The notes beneath the pieces were generated by a model. It was not told where the DNA came from and searched no databases. It saw only the letters and a list, made by a program, of their open reading frames with translations. Source: Planctomycetales bacterium (GTDB lineage Bacteria; Planctomycetota; Phycisphaerae; SM23-33). Taken from it: a stretch of DNA of 6,713 nt. The DNA is taken from NCBI GenBank assembly GCA_030631085.1, contig DAOVLV010000103.1:1-6713 (forward strand), written 5' to 3'. Position numbers and translations under genes: made by a program. Of this stretch, positions 1 through 4,794 are shown one piece after another; position 1 is the stretch's first letter, and the number at the start of each line of letters is the position of its first letter.

Positions 1-40
1 CCAACATTGGCTTCAACTGTTTAATCTGTTTGGCGTCCAT
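1..40 (-). CDS. Start of a probable IS701-type transposase (partial)
   Basis: The minus strand reads ATG at 40-38 followed by an open frame to the window edge, giving MDAKQIKQLKPML. A strong Shine-Dalgarno sequence, GGAAGGAGA (55-47), lies 6 bases before the ATG, so this start is well supported. The peptide resembles, from memory, the N-terminus of IS701-family (DDE, IS4-like) transposases, which often begin with a similar 'K-Q-L-K-P' stretch before the 'RFDDCF' region. Only 13 residues are visible, so the family call rests on a short match and on the hairpin over the start site, a common feature of transposase genes. The gene runs in the same direction as csrA and lies downstream of it. The IS terminal repeat could not be located between the start codon and csrA. 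If the family call is wrong, it is still a well-initiated gene start. Confidence 0.45.
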   Translation of the reverse strand, partial: MDAKQIKQLKPML

Positions 41-50
41 TCTGTATCTC

Positions 51-75
51 CTTCCAGAAAAAAGGGTTCTGGAAG
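51..75 (-). promoter_or_regulatory. Hairpin covering the transposase ribosome binding site
   Basis: CTTCCAGAA (51-59) and TTCTGGAAG (67-75) form a perfect 9-bp inverted repeat with a 7-base loop. In the minus-strand transcript the 3' arm contains the GGAAG half of the GGAAGGAGA Shine-Dalgarno sequence, so folding would partly hide it. Hairpins that block translation of a transposase from read-through transcripts are known in several IS families (for example IS10 and IS50). Here csrA lies upstream on the same strand and could supply such read-through. The regulatory role is inferred. Confidence 0.5.
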
Positions 76-111
76 CAGTCATCGGATGGCCGCTTGAAAA
101 TTCTTGAGCAT

Positions 112-160
112 AAGTTTCGTTGTAGTACTAATGCCCAGTGCCCAATGCCTAATGTCCCGT
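112..160. repeat. Composite repeat copy 1: 21-bp leader plus 7-bp tandem units
   Basis: Bases 112-132 match 1177-1197 at 19 of 21 positions (AAGTTTCGT, then AGTACTAAT in both). In both places the leader runs directly into degenerate heptamers. Here the units are GCCCAGT (133-139), GCCCAAT (140-146), GCCTAAT (147-153) and GTCCCGT (154-160). The csrA stop codon (151-149) and its last codons lie inside the array. It resembles the short tandemly repeated heptanucleotides described in cyanobacterial genomes, but I cannot assign it to a named family. Confidence 0.6.
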
Positions 161-400
161 TTCCGATTTGTGGTCTTTTTTGCGATTTGCGAGAGATTCG
201 ACCATAAGCCCGTCTTTGCCCTGACCGGCGGCCTGTTTTTCCCGGCGCATGGAATCGTATATCTCTTTGCGGTGTACGGGTATGTGGGCAGGGGCAGTTA
301 TACCCAGACGAACCTTCTCGCCTCGAATGTCCACGATAGTGATCTCGACGTCATCACCAATCATGATGGTCTGGTCACGTTGTCTGGATAGCACAAGCAT
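149..400 (-). CDS. csrA: Carbon storage regulator CsrA, RNA-binding translational regulator
   Basis: This 83-residue protein begins MLVLSRQRDQTIMIGDDVEI and continues with VRLGITAP and VHRKEIY, the hallmark strands of the CsrA/RsmA fold. The two RNA-contacting areas known from the family are present: the first beta strand with Leu4 and Arg6, and the VHR segment with Arg44. CsrA acts as a swapped dimer in the cytoplasm, binding GGA motifs in mRNA leaders, usually blocking ribosome binding. The protein is longer than the usual 60-70 residues: after about residue 58 it carries a charged tail (GKDGLMVESLANRKKDHKS), and its last codons run into a heptamer repeat. The start is fixed by AAGGAG 6 bases upstream, itself in a hairpin loop that looks like a CsrA target. 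No flagellar genes or fliW, its frequent neighbours, are visible in the window. Confidence 0.96.
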   Translation of the reverse strand: MLVLSRQRDQTIMIGDDVEITIVDIRGEKVRLGITAPAHIPVHRKEIYDSMRREKQAAGQGKDGLMVESLANRKKDHKSETGH

Positions 401-401
401 A

Positions 402-417
402 CGGCGCTCCTTCGCCG
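402..417 (-). promoter_or_regulatory. csrA Shine-Dalgarno in a hairpin hexaloop; candidate CsrA autoregulatory site
   Basis: On the minus strand the sequence CGGCG-AAGGAG-CGCCG precedes the csrA ATG by one base. It forms a 5-bp GC-only stem whose six-base loop is exactly the Shine-Dalgarno sequence AAGGAG. A GGA within a hexaloop on a short stem is the classical high-affinity CsrA site, and E. coli csrA is known to repress its own translation through such sites. Two further GGA motifs lie upstream in the likely leader (450-448 in AATGGGATGA and 442-440 in ATTGGACT). Structure and motif are seen; autoregulation is inferred. Confidence 0.6.
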
Positions 418-461
418 GGATAGCGGACCTTTACACAAGTCCAATCATCCCATTCTATACC

Positions 462-491
462 TTTATCGGAAAGATACCCCCGTAAGGTCAA
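462..491 (-). promoter_or_regulatory. Putative sigma70-type promoter of csrA
   Basis: On the minus strand TTGACC (491-486) matches five of six bases of the -35 consensus. After 18 bases comes GATAAA (467-462), four of six matches to TATAAT. Transcription would start near 455, giving a leader of about 55 bases that includes all three GGA motifs before csrA. The match is moderate and untested. Confidence 0.35.
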
Positions 492-503
492 TTATCCGTC
501 AAT

Positions 504-523
504 CAATTTTTTCCAATTTTTTC
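504..523. repeat. Tandem 10-bp duplication in the csrA/argA gap
   Basis: CAATTTTTTC occurs twice in direct succession (504-513, 514-523). It lies in the 197-bp divergent gap between csrA and the ArgA-like gene, which is otherwise AT-rich and holds the csrA promoter candidate and leader. It may be a slippage product with no function. Confidence 0.5.
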
Positions 524-597
524 CCGCTGATATGACACTTCGCCCACCGGAAACCTTTATTATAGCAGCATTGCCGACGATAATATAGAATATCCGC

Positions 598-1050
598 ATG
601 GTTCGACCCGCGAAAATATCGGACGCCGAAGCAATCCGCGACCTCGTTAATTACTATGCCGAGCGGGAACGGATGCTCCATCGCAGCCTGGAAAGTATCT
701 TCGGCTCATTGCGCGATTTCCATGTCTGCTGCCGGGACGACCGACTGGTCGGTTGTGCCGCGCTGGCTATCTCGTGGGGCGAACTGGGCGAAATCCGCTC
801 GCTGGCGGTCGATCCGAATATGCAAAAAAAAGGTATTGGGCGAAAACTCGTCGCTCGCGCCGTCGCAGAAGGAAAAGCCCTGGGGCTGAAACGTATATTC
901 ACGCTTACGTACGAGCCGGAATTTTTTGCCCGATTCGGCTTCGAAGTCGTCGATAAGGAAACCCTTCCGACCAAGGTCTGGCGCGATTGTCTGCATTGCC
1001 CCAAAGCCGACGCCTGCGACGAAATAGCGATGATACTGGAAATAAAGTAA
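598..1050 (+). CDS. argA: Short GNAT N-acetyltransferase, probable N-acetylglutamate synthase (ArgA type)
   Basis: This 150-residue single-domain protein has the GNAT fold order: an N-terminal MVRPAKISDAEAIRDLV strand and helix, EIRSLAVDP (strand 4, about 65-73), the acetyl-CoA pyrophosphate loop QKKGIGRKL (76-84), and TYEPEFFARFGF (104-115). The combination of EIRSLAV, the PEFF..FGF segment and a late cluster DCLHCPKADACDE (Cys131, Cys134, Cys140) matches, from memory, the short ArgA-like proteins that acetylate glutamate in the first step of arginine synthesis in bacteria lacking the long kinase-fused ArgA. The role is inferred from that resemblance; another GNAT specificity is possible. 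No clear Shine-Dalgarno precedes the ATG; the AT-rich GATAATATAGAAT just upstream may be promoter-like. It diverges from csrA, and its stop codon falls in the first unit of a heptamer array. Confidence 0.75.
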   Translation: MVRPAKISDAEAIRDLVNYYAERERMLHRSLESIFGSLRDFHVCCRDDRLVGCAALAISWGELGEIRSLAVDPNMQKKGIGRKLVARAVAEGKALGLKRIFTLTYEPEFFARFGFEVVDKETLPTKVWRDCLHCPKADACDEIAMILEIK

Positions 1051-1082
1051 ATTGGTAACTGGTAATTCGTAATTGGTAACAG
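1047..1082. repeat. Heptamer array, first orientation (GTAATTG type)
   Basis: Units are GTAAATTG (1047-1054), GTAACTG, GTAATTC, GTAATTG and GTAACAG (1076-1082), with 7-bp periodicity after the first. The first unit includes the TAA stop of the ArgA-like gene. The array is the reverse complement in type of the next one (1100-1134). Confidence 0.7.
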
Positions 1083-1131
1083 AGCATCGGTTTTTTTTAC
1101 TAATTACCAATTACTAATTACTAATTACCAA
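1052..1131. repeat. Long imperfect inverted repeat made of two opposed heptamer arrays
   Basis: Bases 1052-1080 pair with 1103-1131 at 25 of 29 positions, leaving a 22-base loop that contains a run of eight T (1091-1098). Transcripts from the ArgA-like gene could form a long AU-rich stem here. Because the T run lies in the loop and not after the stem, it is not a canonical intrinsic terminator for the plus strand. Confidence 0.65.
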
Positions 1132-1150
1132 TTACACTGATTACTCATAC
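1100..1150. repeat. Heptamer array, second orientation (CTAATTA/CCAATTA)
   Basis: Five exact-length units run without interruption: CTAATTA, CCAATTA, CTAATTA, CTAATTA, CCAATTA (1100-1134). Decayed units follow (CACTGATTA, CTCATAC). Units differ only at the second base (T or C). Confidence 0.75.
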
Positions 1151-1176
1151 GCGAAACGGTTTATCTGCAACGACCG

Positions 1177-1213
1177 AAGTTTCGTAGCAGTACTAATTAC
1201 CAATTACTTATTA
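1177..1213. repeat. Composite repeat copy 2: 21-bp leader plus three heptamers
   Basis: AAGTTTCGT...AGTACTAAT (1177-1197) repeats 112-132 in the same orientation and flows into CTAATTA, CCAATTA and CTTATTA (1193-1213). It ends 15 bases before the mlaF start and occupies the space where the mlaF promoter would be expected. A short CGAAAC/GTTTCG inverted pair (1152-1157, 1179-1184) overlaps its left part. Confidence 0.6.
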
Positions 1214-1228
1214 CCGGATTAGACGCCA

Positions 1229-2047
1229 ATGACCGAACAACCCGACTCAATTATCCGCCTGGAAGGGATACATAAGTCCTTCAACGCCCATACGGTCCTG
1301 GAAGACCTCGACCTGAACATTGTTCGAGGGCAGACCACGGTCGTCATCGGCCCGAGCGGATGCGGAAAGACGGTTTTGCTCAAGCATATAGTCGCCCTGC
1401 TTCGCCCCGACAGGGGAAAGGTTTTCTTCGACGGAATGAACATCACCAACCTTTCCGAACGGCAACTTGTGCCGATCCGCCGACGTATCGGGTTCCTCTT
1501 CCAAAGTAATGCTTTGTTCGATTCGATGACAGTGGCGGAGAATATCCATTTCCCGCTGATCGAGCACGGAATCCGGTCGGAAGCCGAATTGCAGCAGCGT
1601 TGCCGGCGAGTTCTCAGGCTGGTCGGGCTTGACGGAATGCAGCAGCGGATGCCCGAAGAACTCTCCGGCGGACAAAAGAAACGCGTCGCCCTGGCCCGCG
1701 CCATCGCGCTGAACCCGGAGGTCATCCTCTACGACGAACCGACAACCGGACTTGACCCGATTCGCGCGGACCTGATTAATGAATTAATCCTCAAACTCCA
1801 GAACGAGTTGAGAACGACCACCCTGGTCGTTACACACGATATGGATTCCGCCCGGAAAGTGGCCGACCGCATTGTGATGCTTTATAATAGCCAAATACTG
1901 GTCGATACAACGCCCGAAGGTCTGCGGGAAATAACCGACGACGTGGTGGTCAGGTTCGTCGATGGTCAGGCCACACCGGAAGAACTCGACGAACTGCGAC
2001 ACGGACACGCTGGAGACCAAAGCGATCATGACAGAGAGAAAACGTAA
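1229..2047 (+). CDS. mlaF: ABC transporter ATP-binding protein, MlaF type (lipid transport)
   Basis: This 272-residue ATPase has all nucleotide-binding motifs: Walker A GPSGCGKT (41-48), Q-loop Gln92, signature LSGGQ (145-149), Walker B VILYDE (165-170), GLDP (174-177) and the H-loop His203. The segment FLFQSNALFDSMTVAENIHFPL (89-110) is typical of MlaF and its MCE-transporter relatives. MlaF normally drives the inner-membrane MlaE permease, which with the MCE protein MlaD moves phospholipids between the inner membrane and the cell envelope. The following mlaD begins 20 bases before the mlaF stop, so the two are translationally coupled. No mlaE is visible on either side. The ATG at 1229 gives a family-typical N-terminus (IIRLEGIHKSF), but no strong Shine-Dalgarno precedes it. 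The last 15 residues (HGHAGDQSDHDREKT) form a polar tail in the overlap. Confidence 0.93.
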   Translation: MTEQPDSIIRLEGIHKSFNAHTVLEDLDLNIVRGQTTVVIGPSGCGKTVLLKHIVALLRPDRGKVFFDGMNITNLSERQLVPIRRRIGFLFQSNALFDSMTVAENIHFPLIEHGIRSEAELQQRCRRVLRLVGLDGMQQRMPEELSGGQKKRVALARAIALNPEVILYDEPTTGLDPIRADLINELILKLQNELRTTTLVVTHDMDSARKVADRIVMLYNSQILVDTTPEGLREITDDVVVRFVDGQATPEELDELRHGHAGDQSDHDREKT

Positions 2048-3110
2048 TGTGCTTGTTGGAGCGACGGTCCTGGTGGCGGTAATTATCCTCGGCGGGATGA
2101 TCCTCATTTTCCAGGAGTTACCGGCCTTTATGCGACCCGGATACCAGGTGAAGTTCACTTCCTACAACACCGGCGGCCTGCGCATAGGATCAGACGTTAC
2201 GATGGTCGGTTTAAGGATCGGGCGTATATCCGAGATAGAAATCGCCGCCGGTAACGCGCGCGAAGGCGTTACCATTATTGCCACCATCGACCGGAAAATT
2301 GACATTCCCGGCGACATCAACGCATACATCTCCCACGGAGGTTTTTCGAGCGGAGCATCGCTCAGGTTAAGCCCTGACGACGGACCTCCGGGGTCGGAAC
2401 GGATCGACCCGGTTACCGAGGGACCACTGGCCTGGATACCACGCAGCCGCGTCGAAACAATCGTCATCACTCGCGAAAAAGGCGGAGACAGCGGCATACT
2501 TCCGGAGGGTATGGTTAGCGACATCCGCGAAGCAATGGTAGGTTTCAAATCTCTTGCAGGAACGCTGAACGCATTTTTCGCCCCCCCACCGGCTACAACC
2601 ACCGCACCGACCGCTACTACTGCAACCAGCGCACCAGCCTTGCCGAAACCGCCCGCGCCGCCGAATTTCCACACAACACTGGCGAAACTCGATGCCGCAC
2701 TGGAAGCCATAAATAAAAACCTCGGCGACGAGGAAAACCAGGCAAATTTCAAGGCCGCTCTTGCAAATTTCAATATCGCCGCAACCGCAGCCACCGAAGC
2801 AATGGAAGACTTGGGTTCAATGGCGGGGGATATTTCCAGCGCCACGAAATCAGCCTCCAAACGGTTTGACGATCTCATGGGCCACCTGACGAACGACGCC
2901 GACCGCCTGGGGAAGGTGCTGACCTCGCTGCACCGCACTGCCGTCAAGATCGAAAAGGGAACCGGAACTGCCGGTAAAATCATCAACGACCCCGCCCTGT
3001 ACGAAAACCTCATCAACACCACAAAACAACTCCAGAGCACACTCGACACGCTCCAGAAACTACTGGAAAAGTGGAAAACCGAAGGCGTGAAAATGAAACT
3101 GGCGGGATAA
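2028..3110 (+). CDS. mlaD: MCE-domain lipid-binding protein, MlaD type
   Basis: I place the start at the ATG at 2028, not the upstream in-frame ATG at 1962, because MTERKRN followed directly by a membrane segment (VLVGATVLVAVIILGGMILI, 8-27) is the family form, and GGAG lies about 12 bases upstream; the extra 22 residues would be mlaF coding sequence read in another frame. The 360-residue protein has an MCE domain at about 38-117 (YQVKFTSYNTGGLRIGSDV, VGLRIGRISEIEI, ISHGGFSSGASLRLSP). A Pro/Thr/Ala-rich linker (186-212) is followed by a long helical, probably coiled-coil region (214-350) that contains GTAGKIINDPALYENL, a motif common in C-terminal parts of MCE proteins. It would be anchored in the inner membrane, facing the periplasm, and present lipids to the MlaF-driven transporter. 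The C-terminus is longer than in E. coli MlaD (183 residues). Confidence 0.88.
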   Translation: MTERKRNVLVGATVLVAVIILGGMILIFQELPAFMRPGYQVKFTSYNTGGLRIGSDVTMVGLRIGRISEIEIAAGNAREGVTIIATIDRKIDIPGDINAYISHGGFSSGASLRLSPDDGPPGSERIDPVTEGPLAWIPRSRVETIVITREKGGDSGILPEGMVSDIREAMVGFKSLAGTLNAFFAPPPATTTAPTATTATSAPALPKPPAPPNFHTTLAKLDAALEAINKNLGDEENQANFKAALANFNIAATAATEAMEDLGSMAGDISSATKSASKRFDDLMGHLTNDADRLGKVLTSLHRTAVKIEKGTGTAGKIINDPALYENLINTTKQLQSTLDTLQKLLEKWKTEGVKMKLAG

Positions 3111-3138
3111 AACCGTCGCGGAGAAAATATAGATTGGG

Positions 3139-3174
3139 AAAATAGGTTAGCGTCCCCTATTTCACCTATTTCAC
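3139..3174 (+). repeat. REP-like repeat, left copy, with adjoining 9-bp tandem repeat
   Basis: The 22-bp repeat occupies 3139-3160. It runs into CTATTTCAC twice in tandem (3157-3165, 3166-3174). From memory, sequences like AATAGGTTAGCGTCCCCTA occur as dispersed repeats near REP-associated transposases in environmental genomes; this is unverified. Confidence 0.55.
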
Positions 3175-3190
3175 CAAAGCCGGAATATAC

Positions 3191-3703
3191 TCACTTTCTA
3201 CCACGGATACTATTTTCGGTAGGGACAACAACAGGCAACGGTTTACTTTTAGGCTTCTCCCGTTGCAATTCCTCCATAAGTGCAACAATACTGCGATTGC
3301 ACTTAACGACTACAACATCTTCCTCTGAAAGTCGGACATGTCGGACTAGCGCTTCACCCTTTCCTGGGCTTGGCTTATATATTTTATACCCCCAATTAAC
3401 CACGAATTTGTCGGGACAAAACGGGTAGGCGACGGTTGGCCCGTGCCAGTTTGGTATACTCATTGGTTTTGCTTCCCATATAATGTCATCATCTGTTGTC
3501 ACCAACCCGGAATTGGCCAACTGCTCGAAAGACGACGGAAACTGTCCATCATTCGTCGCGATGTAAACCGCTATCGCCCTCGTCATCCCCTCAACTTGCA
3601 ACCTGGCCGGTTCGCGATAGTTTATCTCTCGCGCGTACCAAGCAATAAATAGTAGCAATGCTATTACTACTGTAGCAGCTATTAGTTTTTTAATCGCTGA
3701 CAT
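3191..3703 (-). CDS. Unknown membrane-anchored protein, possibly pseudopilin-like
   Basis: I do not recognise this 170-residue protein. It starts MSAIKKLIAATVVIALLLFIAW, a short positive N-terminus followed by one membrane segment (about 8-22), so most of it should lie outside the cytoplasm. The stretch TRAIAVYIATNDGQFPSSFEQLANSGLV resembles the 'residues, length, yPssleeLv' region of GspG-like pseudopilins, but the usual GFTLIE methylation motif is absent. A basic tail (QREKPKSKPL) closes the protein. The ATG at 3703 is preferred to a TTG one codon upstream because AGAGGA lies 4-5 bases before it. It is convergent with mlaD and downstream of larE on the same strand. Its GC content is clearly lower than its neighbours', and it sits between 22-bp inverted repeats, both consistent with acquisition. 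Confidence 0.7.
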   Translation of the reverse strand: MSAIKKLIAATVVIALLLFIAWYAREINYREPARLQVEGMTRAIAVYIATNDGQFPSSFEQLANSGLVTTDDDIIWEAKPMSIPNWHGPTVAYPFCPDKFVVNWGYKIYKPSPGKGEALVRHVRLSEEDVVVVKCNRSIVALMEELQREKPKSKPLPVVVPTENSIRGRK

Positions 3704-3746
3704 CAATTCCTCTCACTTCCCGAAGTATGCTCTGCTCTTCAAAAAT

Positions 3747-3777
3747 ATAGGGGACGCTAACCTATTTTTGCCCCTAT
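3747..3777 (-). repeat. REP-like repeat, right copy, with hairpin and larE stop codon
   Basis: The reverse complement of the left 22-bp copy lies at 3747-3768. This copy extends into a palindromic unit: ATAGGGG (3747-3753) pairs perfectly with CCCCTAT (3771-3777) around a 17-base loop. The larE stop TAG (3776-3774) is part of the right arm, and a second in-frame TAG follows four codons later in the loop. A hairpin here could protect or end the larE transcript. Confidence 0.6.
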
Positions 3778-4622
3778 TGTTGAATTTCCTCATTCATCGA
3801 ACCGCTGCGGAAACCTTCCAGGTCCAGCGTAACGTAAGTGTAACCGAGCGCTTTGAGCGGATCTGCGATGCTATTGCGCATTGAGGCTGCCTGTTCAATA
3901 GAATCGGCAGGGACTTCCACACGAGCGATCGCGCCGTGGTCACGGACCCGAAACTGGACAAAACCGAGCGACCGCAGAACATCTTCAGCCTGTTCGATGC
4001 GCGAAAGTTTTTCGTCCGTAATCCCCATACCATAAGGGATGCGTGTAGCCAGACAGGCAAAGGCCGGTGAGTTCCAGTTCGGCAGGTGAATCGCCTTTGC
4101 AGTGGCACGGATTTCGGCTTTGGTCAGGCCGGCTTCGGCGAGCGGACAGCGGACGCCCATCTGCTCTTCCGCCCGTCGGCCCGGACGGTAATCGCCGCTG
4201 TCGTCGGCATTCGTGCCGGTAACAATCGCTGCGAAACCGCCTTCGTCAGCCAACTCTTTCAATCGCCCCAGAATCATGGCCTTGCAGTGATAGCAACGGT
4301 CGGGCGGATTGGCGGTAAATTTTGCATCGGACATTTGGGGCGTTTCGATTTCCCGGAATTTCACGCCGAGAAGTCCGACGATTTCCCGTGCCGTCGCTCG
4401 TTCACGCTGCGGGAAGATGGTCGAAACCGCCATCACCGCAAGGACATTTTCAGCCTTGAGCGTATCGGCCGACATCGCCAGCAGCAGCGAACTGTCAGCC
4501 CCGCCGCTGAAGGCGACGATAACCCGCTGCAACGACAGGAGAATTTCCCGACACCGGCCAAGTTTTTCCCGGAGGCCCGAAGGGAGATTTGCGAATCTGT
4601 CATTCATTGTTTCGCTGCTCAT
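3774..4622 (-). CDS. larE: LarE, ATP-dependent sulfur transferase of nickel-pincer cofactor synthesis
   Basis: I start this protein at the ATG at 4622 (282 residues); the open frame runs 90 codons further upstream, but that part crosses the three-way-junction repeat and the pepP start. A second ATG at 4607 (MNDRFANL) is equally possible, as GAAGGG touches the first ATG and lies 12-15 bases before the second. The PP-loop SGGADSSLLL (39-48) marks an N-type ATP pyrophosphatase. NPPDRCYHCK (105-114), GTNADDSGDYRPGRRA (136-151) and ACLATRIPYG (189-198) are LarE family blocks. LarE adenylates the carboxylates of the nicotinate-derived precursor and adds sulfur, either sacrificing its own cysteine or using a [4Fe-4S] cluster held by three cysteines. 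Cys110, Cys113 and Cys190 suit the cluster type; Cys159 is additional. LarB, LarC and LarA are not in the window. Confidence 0.9.
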   Translation of the reverse strand: MSSETMNDRFANLPSGLREKLGRCREILLSLQRVIVAFSGGADSSLLLAMSADTLKAENVLAVMAVSTIFPQRERATAREIVGLLGVKFREIETPQMSDAKFTANPPDRCYHCKAMILGRLKELADEGGFAAIVTGTNADDSGDYRPGRRAEEQMGVRCPLAEAGLTKAEIRATAKAIHLPNWNSPAFACLATRIPYGMGITDEKLSRIEQAEDVLRSLGFVQFRVRDHGAIARVEVPADSIEQAASMRNSIADPLKALGYTYVTLDLEGFRSGSMNEEIQQ

Positions 4623-4662
4623 CCCTTCATCTTTACCACAGATTCGACAAATTGACCAGTTA

Positions 4663-4750
4663 TGTACGTAACATGGCCGTCTCGGCCATGTATTCTTATA
4701 ATCACGGGCGATGCGTAGCATCACTACGTGAGACGCCCGTGCTACGTACA
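4663..4750. repeat. 88-bp element able to fold as a three-way junction
   Basis: The outer arms TGTACGTA (4663-4670) and TACGTACA (4743-4750) are perfect complements. Inside lie two hairpins: ACATGGCCG/CGGCCATGT (4671-4679, 4683-4691; loop TCT) starting directly at the outer stem, and CACGGGCG/CGCCCGTG (4703-4710, 4734-4741), which ends one base before the outer stem resumes. The second hairpin can nest an inner CGTAG/CTACG stem (4714-4718, 4724-4728); an alternative pairing GTAGCA (4715-4720) with TGCTAC (4740-4745) also exists. It lies in the divergent gap between larE and the peptidase gene. The layout suggests a dispersed non-coding repeat or MITE-like element; copy number is unknown. Confidence 0.65.
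4697..4702 (+). promoter_or_regulatory. Perfect -10 box (TATAAT) in the linker of the 88-bp element
   Basis: TATAAT at 4697-4702 lies between the two hairpins and points towards the peptidase gene (start 4795). No good -35 is found 16-18 bases upstream, where the first hairpin sits. On the other strand the same site reads TATAAG, possibly serving larE. The promoter role is speculative. Confidence 0.3.
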
Positions 4751-4794
4751 CAGCAACCTTGCCAGTTTGATTTCGGCGCGATACGGTATTGCGC

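Larger units (their letters stand above)
3139..3768. mobile_element. Candidate single-gene unit bounded by 22-bp perfect inverted repeats
   Basis: A 22-bp sequence at 3139-3160 (AAAATAGGTTAGCG then TCCCCTAT) recurs as its exact reverse complement at 3747-3768. Between them lies one AT-rich gene on the minus strand. Hand counts of four 60-base lines in this gene (3241-3300, 3361-3420, 3601-3720) give 101 G+C in 240, about 42%, against 42/60 at 2881-2940 in mlaD and 38/60 at 4501-4560 in larE. No target duplication is obvious at the outer edges and no transposase is inside. It could be a mobilised cassette, or simply a gene between two copies of a dispersed REP-like repeat. Confidence 0.4.

Noticed and set aside
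104..391. Plus-strand open frame opposite csrA
   Set aside because: It is the antisense of a clear csrA gene and contains no recognisable motif.
1081..1131. Intrinsic terminator for the ArgA-like gene
   Set aside because: The T run lies in the loop of the large inverted repeat and not after a GC-rich stem, and the stem itself is AT-rich.
1100..1213. Possible CRISPR-like array
   Set aside because: The repeats are only 7 bp, contiguous and without spacers, and no cas genes are present.
1962..2027. Upstream ATG for mlaD
   Set aside because: The extra 22 residues are mlaF coding sequence in another frame, and they would place a polar segment ahead of the N-terminal membrane anchor that starts naturally after MTERKRN.
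2162..3049. 295-codon open frame antisense to mlaD
   Set aside because: The sense strand encodes a coherent MCE protein with a membrane segment. The antisense product is Ser/Ala/Val-rich low complexity mirroring it, without a credible start site.
3191..3706. TTG start one codon before the ATG of the unknown gene
   Set aside because: The Shine-Dalgarno AGAGGA would be only one or two bases from the TTG; the ATG at 3703 is better spaced.
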